A DNA stretch of 32,500 nt, from the NCBI GenBank assembly GCA_018398765.1, contig JAHBMJ010001210.1, forward strand, positions 1-32,500. Direction: 5' to 3'. The notes beneath the pieces are model-generated. The model did not search any database, had not been told where the DNA came from, and was given only the letters and a program-made list of their open reading frames with translations. Shown piece by piece: positions 1 through 22,641 of this stretch; position 1 is the stretch's first letter, and each line of letters begins with the position of its first letter. The DNA is from Chromera velia. Taxonomy: Eukaryota; Sar; Chromeraceae. A program made the position numbers and the translations under genes.

Positions 1-1126
1 TGTCTGGCCGCCAGAGCGTCTCCCTCTATGTGTCCGTACCGTCCTGGACACTCCTCAAACACCCTCCGTCTGAATGACGCCCATCCCAAAAACTCATCCA
101 CTCCGGCATGACATTCATTCAACAGAAAACAGAAAAGCGTCGAGTTGTCCCTTTTTCCCTCTTCTCTGTTGAGCCCTTCTCTTTCTGTGGCTGCCTTTCT
201 GGCTCTTTCTTCCATCTTGCTGTCCCATTTCCCTTCTATCTTTCTGAACATTTCTGCTCTCTCTCTGTCAAAAACAGGACATTCTGTCACCAAATGGATT
301 TCATCTTCCACCACCTCGATTCCCAACCACCCTCGACAGAACTGGCACATCCTTTTCTGTAACGGCACCTTCTCTCCCCCCCTTACCGGAATTTTTCCCT
401 GAGTCGCAGCCACAGCCCTGTCTCCCACCCTGCATGCTGCTCTCCTCCTGTGTTCTGATCGCGGCGCCACTCTCGTATAGCAAAAAGGGGCTCTCCCTAT
501 TCTCTCTCTGTCTATTTTCATTGTCGAGCCAACCTTTCTACCTGCTCTGTCTTCAAACAAAGAAAGGTGGAGACGGTTTCCGTTTGAGACCTTTCTGTGC
601 ACGTCAGCCATCATCACTCCTGTCAGTTCTGCCTTCTCCTGACTGCTCTTCTCTCTTATGTTTCTTTCTATTCTATGTGCAAACGCCTTTCTCTTCTTCT
701 CGTTTAGCTTATTTTTTGTTCTCTTCAGCAGCCACCGAATAACTTTAATTAGGTTTTAAGTTTAAAAAAAAAAATCTATTTCTTTTTTTCCTTATTTCTT
801 ATATTTTAACTATTTGTTTAGCTATTTAGATACATAATAGGATATGATAAGATTTTATCTTCTGGAAATGCCCGCGTGGTCCACTACTAGACATAACTGC
901 TGGATATCAACTTGCAAAGTTGCACCGATGCTAGACACCGATGTGCATGGTTTCGCTCGATGTCTCCTGTGAGAGAGAGACTCCGAGAAAGCGTCAGGCC
1001 TCTGCAAGCCCACCAGGGATGTCCCAGCCGTTGATCAAGTTTATGTTTCTTCTAGCCAGTTTCTTCTCAGGCCTAAGTTGCATGCATGGACTGCCCTTCG
1101 CCATTGGGACACGATGGCTGCCAGGT
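1..1126. other. Stretch without a recognisable gene
   Basis: The first 740 bases are pyrimidine-rich on the plus strand, with short uninterrupted frames that read as low-complexity Ser/Leu/Phe and resemble no family I know. From about 740 to 850 the sequence is AT-rich, with T and A homopolymers, like the other intergenic gaps in this window. A SINE-like copy lies at about 835-932. The part from about 950 to 1126 is probably 3' flank of the minus-strand gene whose stop codon is at 1127-1129. A minus-strand frame starting at 483 with a GTAAGG donor-like site near 390 could be the first exon of a gene leaving the window to the left, but nothing else supports it. Confidence 0.4.
835..932 (-). 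repeat. SINE-like copy 1
   Basis: Read on the minus strand, this stretch carries in order a GGTGCAA block, a CAG..AGTGGACC..GGG block, CCAGAA, and a tail of TATCC-like pentamers (ATCTTATCATATCCTA). The same blocks occur in the same order on the plus strand at 4457-4531. Two dispersed copies in opposite orientation, each ending in a short tandem tail, are typical of a SINE. The GGTGCAA block could be a decayed pol III B box, but I cannot reconstruct a tRNA head. Confidence 0.35.
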
Positions 1127-1573
1127 TTAGTCAACCTCCTCCGCCTCATCATCATCATTACCATACATTTCTGCACCATTCAACATAGACTCTCGCCATC
1201 TCTCCCTCTCATGCAATGCGGAGCGACCCAACAAAGGAACAGTCACAGACCCAACGAGACCCGAAAAAGCCCAAAGGGCCCAGGCTTCTGCCGAGTAGTA
1301 AAAGACAGGCACCGCTATAGGAAAAAACAAATATGCAGTGGCCAGAGCTTCCACCGCAGCTCCAGAGCTGCCGAGAATTTCCTTCAGGTGAGACCACTGC
1401 AGTAGCAGCACACTGTCAACACATTGAGAAAAAAGAAGCCAATCTGTCCACGGGCATTCACAAAGAAAGTCCTGCCAGACTGTCCTGGAGACAAGAATAA
1501 TGAATGTCTTTTTGTGCACATCGTCGAAACGGAACGACAAGCCATGCAGGTCACACGTTCCTGATGAAGTCAC
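1127..1573 (-). CDS. Probable 3' coding exon of a membrane protein of unknown function
   Basis: This open minus-strand frame of 148 codons reads like real protein. A minimal exon would start at 1396, directly after the acceptor CTACTGCAG, and begin with residues WSHLKEILGSSGAAVEALA. Two hydrophobic stretches follow (around ALATAYLFFPIAVPVFYY and AEAWALWAFSGLVGSVTVPLL), then a charged, acidic tail ending DDDEAEEVD. This suggests a protein with two membrane helices and a cytosolic C-terminus. Either the whole frame from the ATG at 1573 is coding, or the part above 1396 is intron; I cannot decide. No family is recognised. Upstream exons probably lie at 1957-2507. Confidence 0.4.
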   Translation of the reverse strand: MTSSGTCDLHGLSFRFDDVHKKTFIILVSRTVWQDFLCECPWTDWLLFSQCVDSVLLLQWSHLKEILGSSGAAVEALATAYLFFPIAVPVFYYSAEAWALWAFSGLVGSVTVPLLGRSALHERERWRESMLNGAEMYGNDDDEAEEVD

Positions 1574-1956
1574 AGGGACAGAAAAAAGCTGAAGGTAGAT
1601 ACATACTCAGAACAGAGCCCAAAGCGACCAAAAAGCGGAGACTGGTCGACACGCAACATGAAAAAACGATTAGATGCAAAGAGCAATCTCAGGCTGAGCG
1701 ATCGATGGGAGAATTATGTATGGAGCCGTGCACGCCGCCGAGAACACTTGGCGACAAATTTTATTTCCGTGTCATCAATTACCGGACAAGAACGCCCCAA
1801 ACGTTTCCAGGACAGATTACTTCTTTTTTTGATACTATCCGAATAGAGCTTTGAGGACAGGGCACGGAGACCAAAAGAAGAGAGAACCATTACAAAAGCG
1901 CCAGACTCTCCAAGCAGACTAAAAAAGTGACAGTCTTTAAAATGAGGGGAACTCAC

Positions 1957-2507
1957 TTCTGCGTCCCCTTTTGTGGATCTCCTTGGTCGATTTCCTTCAG
2001 GTGCCTGCAGGAAGAATGGATGGTCGTCGGGATGAAAAAAGTCAGTGGGGAGAAATGGGACACACAGAGCAATTCATGAAAACTGCCCTCGATACGACCC
2101 TTTTTCTCACTTAGCACCTTTCTGCTGCGACATGAGGCGAAGCAAAAATCTGCACGTCTGAATGGAATGTGAAACACCCTGATTCTATCATGGGGGAGGA
2201 CATCCATGGCAAGAAGAAATCAGTGATAGTGAAAAAGATAACCCTCCGTGTTGGTTCTTCTTTCATTGAGACCAAACAACACAGAGTTCAAGAAGTTCCC
2301 AGTCATTTGTCTGTCCGATGTTTGACCAATCGCTGCTACTCTGGTTCGTCTTCTCTTCTTTACCCCCAGGTCTGTGTAAACTTTTGGTTCCGATATGCAG
2401 CCTTTCTGCCTAGGGGTTTCCTGGAACAATTCTCCAATTCTCGACTGCCCCCCATTCCTAATCGGGACATGGCGTGCACAATGCTCTTTTTGAGAGTGTG
2501 CTTGTAA
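1957..2507 (-). CDS. Two probable upstream exons of the same minus-strand gene
   Basis: On the minus strand, exon A (about 2507 down to 2364) encodes a basic segment beginning KHTLKKSIVHAMSRLGMGG and ending QKFTQTW; a GTAAAG donor follows. Exon B (2004 down to 1957) starts after CTGCAG, reads HLKEIDQGDPQKGTQ, and ends at a consensus GTGAGT donor. The phases fit: A ends with two bases of a codon and B supplies one. No family is recognised. The junction from B to the terminal exon near 1396 is unresolved. A frame at about 1919-1830 reads LLGESGAFVMVLSSFG and could be an exon or a decayed duplicate. The 5' end of A lacks a strong acceptor. Confidence 0.3.
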
Positions 2508-2676
2508 CGTTCGCAAAAGCAGATCAAGAAAGTGGCAGGTCTGACTGCCAGACGCACTCGCTCCCTCGCTCACCTACTCTTGTGCTCACATAGCCACTGT
2601 CTGACTGACTGGCTGACTCTCTGCCTTCACCCACTGACCGGCTCACTGAATTCACTTGCACTGCCTGCCTACGTGC

Positions 2677-2719
2677 CTCTCTCTTTCTCTCTCTTTCCCT
2701 GTCTTTCTCTCCCTTTCAT

Positions 2720-2772
<53 letters not shown>

Positions 2773-2832
2773 TACTTACTTACTTATACACACATACACA
2801 CATCAACACACACACACACACACACACACACG

Positions 2833-2894
<62 letters not shown>

Positions 2895-2982
2895 TACACA
2901 TACATACACACACACACACATAAATACATATACACATACACTCTCTCTCTCTCACAGACAGAGAGAGAGAGAGAGAGAGAGA
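2677..2982. repeat. Compound microsatellite (CT)n-(CA)n-(CT)n/(GA)n
   Basis: A pyrimidine tract of CT and CTTT units runs to about 2768. It is followed by a long CA/TA-interrupted CA tract to about 2940, then CT repeats joined through ACAGACA to GA repeats at 2941-2982. The last part can fold back on itself. Apparent reading frames across it on both strands are only dinucleotide translations. Confidence 0.9.
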
Positions 2983-4160
2983 CGTACAGACACACGCTCA
3001 CCCACCAACTCGATTGTCTACTCACTCACCAACTAACCGACTGACACACCGACCGACCGACCCGGGGCATCGCAGGAACTGAGGTGGATGGAGTTGTGAT
3101 TGCCTGCATGCGTGCGTGTAGTGGGGCAAAACAACCATATGCATCTGGGCATCCATCCAGCAATGGCATGGCAGTCACCCCCGAGAGACACAAAAGAGGT
3201 GGGCAAGAACATGATGCGACTACTAGAAACAAAGAGGGTAAAACCGGGAAGACGACCCGAAGAGACCCATAAGAGGAATCGATCGAATAGGTTGGGGACT
3301 AAGTGAGCATGCGTGTGGGTGCCCTCTACGCCCGAATAGCCCTGAACCCCTCCGTGAGACACCCATTACTACACTGAACATAAAAGTGGAATAGAGGGCA
3401 CCGAAACCAAATGTAAGTAGACAAGAGGTACGCGAGGAACCAGCGGGCAGGGCGTGCTCATTTTGTGACGGGTGCATGGGCTCTGAAGGAGACGGAGAAT
3501 TGACGGTTCAAAAAAACAGACGGAAATTAATTCGTAGAAGACAGGAAGGACATGCAGAGAAAAACAGAGCCTGCATCCACACAGTCACAGAGAAGATTTG
3601 GACTCACATGACTCTGAATAGACGGTCCAGGACTTCCAAGTTTCCCGTCCGAGCTTCTCCTCTATACTTGCGGGGCTCTCCTCCGAGCTTCTATCATGCA
3701 CGCAGCATACAGAATTCTCTCTGCCCGCCTTGTTTTAAAAGAGAGAGGGTATCGTGTTTTCGATCCACAAGGGGGATACCGGATCCACGAATGCCTACTG
3801 TGGTGTAATTTATCAAGCTGTTTCCATCTCATGCAGGTGCGGTGAGATGCCCAGCGGTGCGTTGGGTTTTTTGTTTTCGCACTCGATGTCAAGCTTCTGC
3901 GTCCGTTCCTCGAGCACACAGCAGTGCATGGAGGCAGCCAAAAGAGGAAATGTGAATGTATTGACAAATATGAAGGAAAGCGGACTAGAAGTGGGGGTAA
4001 AAGACGATACACACCCCACACTGCTGTCACATTCGTCAGCCTGGTCGCGATACAATAAGGACCCCCGGATTCATAGACTTTGTCAAATGGCCTTCAGGGG
4101 CAACACCACAGCGATCATCCCCTCAGGCCTAGCTGTCAAGCTATTATTAATTCAGTACAT
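2983..4160. other. Stretch without an assignable gene
   Basis: Base composition is similar to the coding islands and several frames of 80-137 codons are open, but none resembles a known protein and no chain of splice sites with consistent phases could be built. On the minus strand around 3300-3420 a frame reads FGFGALYSTFMFSVVMG, which could be a membrane segment of the upstream part of the gene at 1127-2507. This is only a possibility. Confidence 0.3.
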
Positions 4161-4870
4161 ATCCTAATACATATCATTAGACATATTGATTGATTGATCT
4201 CGTGATTAATTGTCTAGTCAATTACATGTTAATATCGCATAGTTTCACACTATATAGGCCTTCATGTATAAGCCGAGTTTCTGTATGCCAATGCTTTAGT
4301 GTGTCACTACTGCGGTCTAGGCCGCGGCCTGGCCGCCATACGCTGCCAGCTAGGCTGAATCTTACATAGTTGCTATATGCAAGCCTATAAAGTTGCATTA
4401 ATATATCATATAGTGGTATTCCTTTTATATATTACAAGTACTAGAGATTTAATAATCGATGGTGCAAGTCGAGGCCCGGCAGTGGACCGTGGGAAAACCC
4501 AGAACATAAATCTTATCCTATCCTATCCTAATTAAATCAAAATAAAAGTAATAATTGAAAGTATAGTGTATAGTGGTTTATAACTATACGTATTATAACT
4601 ATATAAAAAGCTATAGAAATACAAAAAAAACTCAACAACTTAAACTTGAATGACATCTAAAATGGTATGACTTGCCGTATGACACACTAATAAACACTAA
4701 ATCGGCCATCCATCATCTGATCATCAAGAATTTATCAAGAGATTTGACGTTTATATTTCATGACAGTGCTCAAAAAACTTACTAAAAAACTTTAATACTT
4801 AGCTAGATACTTATACATGCAGTCATAAGCACTAGTAATATCAAGGTCGGATTAATTCAACGTCCAATTC
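4161..4870. other. AT-rich intergenic gap
   Basis: The sequence becomes strongly AT-rich, with stop codons in all frames. It contains a SINE-like copy at 4457-4531 and otherwise short A/T runs. It separates the unresolved region to the left from the coding island that holds the methyltransferase and helicase genes. Confidence 0.6.
4457..4531 (+). repeat. SINE-like copy 2
   Basis: The order of blocks matches the copy at 835-932: GGTGCAAGTCGAGGCCCG, GCAGTGGACCGTGGG, CCCAGAACATAAATC, then TTATCCTATCCTATCCTA as a pentanucleotide tail. GGTGCAAGTCGAGGCCC resembles a pol III B box. The 5' limit is not visible; similarity may extend upstream to about 4300. Confidence 0.4.
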
Positions 4871-5743
4871 TTTCTCAATTACGACTCACGAGGCGTCGGT
4901 TTCCGAAATTCGCGGGTTTGCTGTGCTGGGAAGCAAACGTACAAAGAAGACAGTCGATCTGAGACTGAACAAATGAAAGTTCTTTGTAGCGAAGCAGATG
5001 GGAGAATCCTATCCCAACTCCTATCCATCCATTTGAAAACAGTGCATGCGTATATTTTCCGCAGAAAGGCGCGTAAAAACAGATCAAAACACAGGGAAGT
5101 GAACAAAAATCGCGGATCGGAGCAGCCATGCAGAGGCGAGGCTGCCTGCTCCTTCGACCCGACCTTCTGAACTCAGGGAGGGCACTTGTTGAAAGGAGGC
5201 TGAACTTATCTTTCTTCCCTTCTCTCCAAGGTGCGCCAAACAACTCATGAAAAACCCGCAAATCTTACTTCGGCCACTGTCAACAACGCTCAAAACACAC
5301 AAAATGCATCTCATTTGGGACTCGCTACGTCTCCGACAGTTACTCGATTTCCTTCCACGCGCCATATTGGGGACCCCTCCTCTAATGCAAACCTACAGGA
5401 CACACACCACAAACGACCAAAATACTTTCCCCCCTTTCTGTTCTAAAGAAAGCACCAGGACATCCCTCTGCTCCCCGATCGATCGAAAGGGCCCACAAAC
5501 AGTCCTGCATGGGCGTACGCAAACGCCATTTTCCTTCTCCCCTAAACAATCAATTTACCTGTCCACCCCTGCCCCGATCTACCAGGAACAGCTTAGTACA
5601 CTCACAAGAAGCCGAAAGCGAATTCGAGCTAGACAGCATCGGCTGGCAGAAAAAGTGCCCCCCCTCGTCCTCCGCTATTGAGGCAAAACCCCGTGATCGA
5701 CAAGTCGGCGGGACCCATGAGGACCGTCTCCCGGGTGTGACTT
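4871..5743. other. Unresolved region, possible 5' part of a plus-strand gene
   Basis: Frames of up to 144 codons are open on both strands, but none shows a recognisable domain. A plus-strand frame from an ATG at 5509 runs to a possible donor at 5734/5735 (CCGG|GTGTGA) just before a strong polypyrimidine tract and acceptor at 5807. If that is an intron, its upstream exon lies here. Competing minus-strand frames at 5084-5365 and 4875-5261 cannot be excluded. Confidence 0.25.
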
Positions 5744-5807
5744 CTCTCTCTCTCTCTCTCTTTCTTTGTTTCTTTCTTTCCTTCCTTCCTGCTTTCACAC
5801 TTTGCAG

Positions 5808-5957
5808 AGCGTTGGGGAGAGAGGCACGACCAAAGCCAGCGGACAGCTCAGAGACGACGCACTGCGGCACTTTGTCTACATGTCCTGCCCTTCCAGAGAG
5901 AGCAGTTACTGTATGGGTGAATGTGCCCCTGCAGGGCCTGAAGGGGGCCGGGGCTGA
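5808..5957 (+). CDS. Candidate terminal exon, unknown product
   Basis: A textbook acceptor (about 60 bases of CT and TTTC repeats ending in TTTGCAG) precedes this stretch. The frame that opens at codon AGC encodes about 49 residues, including TKASGQLRDDALRHFVYMSC, with several Cys residues, and stops with TGA at 5957. The other two frames are also open for a while, so the phase is not fixed and the upstream exon is not identified. If real, the gene converges on the methyltransferase, whose stop lies about 200 bases further on. No family is recognised. Confidence 0.25.
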   Translation, partial: SVGERGTTKASGQLRDDALRHFVYMSCPSRESSYCMGECAPAGPEGGRG

Positions 5958-6160
5958 AGAGGAGAAGTACAGATTCCTTCACAAGGCCGGTCTGCCGACG
6001 GAAGGGGGCGGGGCAAAAAGAGCGGGACGATGGACTACACCCATAGCTGACTATTCTAATTTTTTTCCCCTCCCCGTAAACAAATTTTTCTCTCACTCGC
6101 ACAAAGGAATAAACAACAGACCCGTCCATTCAACCTTCCTCAGTCTCTGTCTATCTCATC

Positions 6161-7189
6161 TTACTTCCTTTTGGGCACGATGACAGTGATTCCCTCTCTG
6201 ACTGTGAGGACGGACTGCTCCACTCGTTCGTCCTCTCTCACGTGCTGGTTGAATCTATGCAGGGCGTCCCTCCTCGAATCCCCTTCTTCGTACACTAACG
6301 CACAGAGGGAGTTGTCAGCCATGATCACGCCCTCCTCACTCAAGAGCCCTTCCATGGCCTCATCGTAGTATGGAATGTAGTTGTCCTTGTCGGCGTCGAT
6401 AAATATAATGTCAAACTTCTCTCCTGCCAGTCGGAGTTTTTTCATCTCTTCGAGGGCACTCGTGACACGGAGATCGATCTTTCCCTTTGTCTCCTCACCA
6501 AAACCTGAGAAAATCTCAGCAGCCACACGCGCCGTCTCCTCGTCGTTCTCAATTGTAACGACCACACCATCTGACGGCACTGCCTCTGCAAACGCAGCTG
6601 CGGAATAGCCTGTGAAGGTGCCCACGTCGAGAATACGACGGGCCCCCTTCATCAAAGTGATGGTCTTCAGGAATTGGCCCTCGAGTTGCCCGACCATACA
6701 GGGAGCGAACAACGCTTTCTCTTCCGTGAGCTTCGCAACCCTAGACAAATTTGCAGAGGGAAGGGAGGTCATTCCCAATGCGTAGCGTTCAACGCCGGGG
6801 TAAAAGAGCTCAGAGTGCGAGAAGGGCGGCGGCTTTTCGGTGGCCTCCGGGGCCGAGTGGATCACCCCGGACTGAAGTTCCTTCGCGGCGTTTCGCTTCA
6901 CCTGGCGCTTGGCGATCCACTCTTGGTAATTTCCGGGGTCACCATCGCTGTTGTCACTACTCACGACGGCGGTGGGAGTCTCAACGCTTCGGGACGATCT
7001 CTGGGCCCAACCCAGGAGCTCTGCTGCTTCCCCTCTGTTGAGAGAGGAGACGGCGAGCAGGAGCTCGTCGACTGATCCACAACCAAAAATCCTGTCACAG
7101 ACTCGTTGCTCCTCAACAGGCCATCCAGCCTCTGCAAGCTTCTTGCCCAAATCCTGTGGAAGCATAGAACTGACGCTCATCATACACAC
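6161..7189 (-). CDS. SAM-dependent O-methyltransferase, caffeoyl-CoA O-methyltransferase type (Methyltransf_3)
   Basis: An intronless frame of 342 residues. The C-terminal two thirds is a class I methyltransferase of the cation-dependent O-methyltransferase family, which moves a methyl group from S-adenosylmethionine to a hydroxyl, usually of a catechol-like small molecule. Visible motifs are the SAM-binding loop ILDVGTFTGYSAAAFA (about 186-201), the acidic ribose-binding residue E214 in VTIEN, FIDADKDNY with D265 (263-271), and the second metal-ligand pair D292-N293 in ADN. The end, REGITVIVPKRK, is also typical. Residues 1 to about 125 are an extension beyond the usual roughly 220-residue enzyme, with a predicted helical part (15-65) and a low-complexity linker. 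No signal peptide is evident, so it is probably cytosolic. The start is the first ATG of the frame; a second Met at 9 is possible. Substrate unknown. Confidence 0.88.
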   Translation of the reverse strand: MCMMSVSSMLPQDLGKKLAEAGWPVEEQRVCDRIFGCGSVDELLLAVSSLNRGEAAELLGWAQRSSRSVETPTAVVSSDNSDGDPGNYQEWIAKRQVKRNAAKELQSGVIHSAPEATEKPPPFSHSELFYPGVERYALGMTSLPSANLSRVAKLTEEKALFAPCMVGQLEGQFLKTITLMKGARRILDVGTFTGYSAAAFAEAVPSDGVVVTIENDEETARVAAEIFSGFGEETKGKIDLRVTSALEEMKKLRLAGEKFDIIFIDADKDNYIPYYDEAMEGLLSEEGVIMADNSLCALVYEEGDSRRDALHRFNQHVREDERVEQSVLTVREGITVIVPKRK

Positions 7190-7932
7190 TTTCGACAGAT
7201 CTCTTCTTAATTCAAAAGAAAAATAGGAGACGGCACGTGACTGTCAGATTCCTCGCTTTAATAAAGCAGTTGTGTTCAAATTGACAAAGAGACCCAGAAA
7301 TCAATACGGGTTGAAAGGGTGCTTCATGTCTCAAGACTCAAGCCATTGAACTGTTTCTGAGCTGCTTTGTCCACCGTTGTCCTTTTCTAGCTTGAGGTCT
7401 GACAGTGAATCACACAGCGATCGGAAACCTCCCCAGATCATCCGATGCAGATCGACCGCGGGCCAGGGTCCGACCTTATAAAATTTCGATGCGCAGCTAT
7501 AGTCCGCGCATGTCCGCGCGCATCAGCCGCGGGCGCGCCCTGCATGCAGGCCCCACGCGCACAATGATGTGTTGCTGTGGCACTTTGCTCCCTTCGACGA
7601 TCTTGACAAACAAGTTTGATGACAGTCAGAGATCGAGACCTTCGATGCGATCGGACCATTTCGATTACACAACAAACTGCCAATGTGCAGCGTGGTCTAA
7701 CCTGTAGTGCCACACACTGCCCGAAAGTCCACGGCTCAAACTCAGCAGTAGTTCCAGACAATCTCGAAACCCTAGTCGATGTCGATTGCTGTTGAGGAGA
7801 TCACAAAGACGCTATCGAAACATCGTGCGGATGGATTCTCACTTCAGGACAACAGCCTAGACGAGACCTGTGTGAATCAGCTCTGCCCTAGATCCACTCG
7901 CCAAAGGATTGTCTTGACTTGATTCGTGTAGA
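7190..7932. promoter_or_regulatory. Divergent intergenic region shared by methyltransferase and helicase genes
   Basis: 743 bases separate the start codons of two divergently transcribed genes, so both promoters must lie here. The middle (about 7485-7565) is a CpG-rich block containing CCGCGCGCATCAGCCGCGGG and the palindrome CCTGCATGCAGG, clearly richer in GC than its surroundings. No TATA box or known factor site can be assigned. Short frames across the block are not convincing as protein. Confidence 0.5.
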
Positions 7933-21110
<13,178 letters not shown>

Positions 21111-21728
21111 GTATGGAGAGTTTTACCGGCAGTGCAGGGTGGAAGGGGAAACGGGGGACGGGGAAAGAACTTTCGGATCGTATACAAACAATTAATTTGA
21201 GACGCGGCTTTGGTGATGTTTCCGCGAAGAGGTTCCATGTGATGGCTGCTAAAGAACTCAAATTCAGACAACGTGTTGAAACTGTGAAACTCCTAGAAAA
21301 ACCTTTGATCAGAGTATACACCTTCTCTGAAGTCATGTTCTGGAACTGCACTTTGCTGAAAATATTAAAAGAATCTCTTCCGGCCTTTCCATCGATTTTT
21401 AGCTTCAGTATGCCATTTTCATGTAATTAAAGTTGAGTTAATTTTTATTTAGAAAATGTCGAATAGCAAACATAGAAATATGATTTAAACCACTAGCACG
21501 CAAAAAAACTGAAGAAAAATCTACTTAGAAATATATATCATCACGTACGTAGCAAAACATATAAACTAGTATATAGAATAAAAAAAACTTAGTGTACAAA
21601 GTTATATGTTTTTCTACATTATTTTTTATATACAAAGATTTCAAATCTGAGCATTCATTAGCTTCATAATTAATTTACATAAGCATTTTACCTTTTAAAA
21701 ATACAATCAATCAAAACTTTGGATTCCA
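21111..21728. other. 3' flank of the helicase gene, then AT-rich gap
   Basis: About 310 bases after the helicase stop retain coding-like composition, with one open frame starting at 21107 that resembles no protein and is most simply 3' UTR. From about 21425 the sequence turns strongly AT-rich with no open frames of note. Confidence 0.5.
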
Positions 21729-21966
21729 CTAGGCGCCACACATAGAAAAAAAAAAAGAAAAAAAAAAATTGGAGAGGCCTAATTTTTTCTTTCTTTTTTT
21801 TTATTTTTTTATTTCAAGTGCCTCCAAAAGGAAAAAAATCTTTTTCGACTCTCAAACTTACTTTTCTACATAGGATGTGTACATGACTTTTGACTTTAAA
21901 AAAAAAAAAAAAAAAAGTTGGGGAGGCCTAATTTTTTTTTTCTTTTTTTTTATGTGTGGCGCCTAG
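21729..21966. mobile_element. MITE with long terminal inverted repeats
   Basis: The ends are CTAGGCGCCACACATA at 21729 and its exact reverse complement ending at 21966. The inverted similarity continues inward through A-rich/T-rich runs to AGGCCT. The flanks are GGATTCCA (21721-21728) and GGATTTCA (21967-21974), an 8-base direct repeat with one mismatch that looks like a target-site duplication. At 238 bp with no coding capacity this is a non-autonomous DNA transposon, and the 8-bp duplication points to the hAT superfamily. Confidence 0.7.
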
Positions 21967-22107
21967 GGATTTCACATATAAGATATGATTTCAATTTTCT
22001 GATTGAAAAATATATATACATGTTAAGGCTCCTGGACTTGGATGTTGAACTAGATCCTTTGTAAACAAGAGCCTCTCCTACCTCCGTACAAGCCTCTATA
22101 GCTTCAG

Positions 22108-22260
22108 CAGATGCTTACGGCACTCGTCCCCTTCTGAACGACTCCACCTCGCCGTCTCTTACAGACGCTTGCGGCTCTCGTCCCCTTCCAAAAGAATCCA
22201 GCCCCCCTTCCCTCTCAGACGCTTGCAGAGCTCGTCCCCCTCCAAACACCGCTTCGCCTC
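22108..22260 (+). repeat. 54-bp tandem repeat, three units
   Basis: Units start at 22108, 22162 and 22216, each opening with CAGA(T/C)GCTTRC and carrying CTCGTCCCC. The period is 54 bases, so all three units stay in one frame. In the frame that continues downstream they read LLQTLAALVPFQK and SQTLAELVPLQ, while unit 1 has an in-frame TGA (22135). A second plus frame and the minus strand are also open across the repeat, so the coding strand is not certain. Confidence 0.7.
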
Positions 22261-22641
22261 GATCCAGATGAAAATATTGTTGAATCAGAGAAGGAAGATG
22301 AGGGTCTGGAGGAGAGGAAGCTAGAAGGGAAGAGCCATGCAACAGAGAAGAGAAAGAAGAAGAAGAAGAAGAAGAAGAAGAAAAAGAAAAAGAAGAAGAA
22401 GAAGAAGAAGAAGAAAAAGGCAAAGGGGAAGCAAGCTGGTCGTGAGAATTCTGTGGTTTTCTTGTGTAACCAGCCTGTGAGGCGAGCCTTCGAAGGAGAA
22501 GACATTTCTTCTTTCAACCCAATAAGAGACAGCTCTTTTCTTTCCCCGCTTCTTGTGCAAGAGACGGCAGTTGCCATACTGGACTATCTGGCAAATCAAC
22601 ACGGCTGCATGGCTCGTGCAAGCGTCTGGCTAGGAGGATGA
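22138..22641 (+). CDS. Candidate 3' coding fragment, lysine-rich protein
   Basis: The frame is open from 22138 to a TGA at 22639-22641. It starts in two units of the 54-bp repeat, passes through an acidic stretch (DPDENIVESEKEDEGLEER) and a run of about 20 lysines encoded by AAG/AAA, and ends with a protein-like segment including FEGEDISSFNPIRDSSFLS and QETAVAILDYLANQHGC. No ATG precedes the lysine run in frame, so an upstream exon or decay of the 5' part is implied; repeat unit 1 carries a stop. Basic low-complexity proteins of this kind are often nuclear or nucleolar, but no function can be assigned. It could be a pseudogene. Confidence 0.3.
   Translation, partial: TTPPRRLLQTLAALVPFQKNPAPLPSQTLAELVPLQTPLRLDPDENIVESEKEDEGLEERKLEGKSHATEKRKKKKKKKKKKKKKKKKKKKKKKAKGKQAGRENSVVFLCNQPVRRAFEGEDISSFNPIRDSSFLSPLLVQETAVAILDYLANQHGCMARASVWLGG
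22351..22420 (+). repeat. AAG trinucleotide repeat
   Basis: About 20 consecutive AAG/AAA triplets, in frame with the candidate coding fragment around it and giving a polylysine run. On the other strand it would give poly-Phe/Ser. Confidence 0.9.

Noticed and set aside
2532-3044. Plus-strand frames of 126-170 codons with Ser-Leu and Thr-His runs
   Set aside because: Dinucleotide-repeat translation with no other support.
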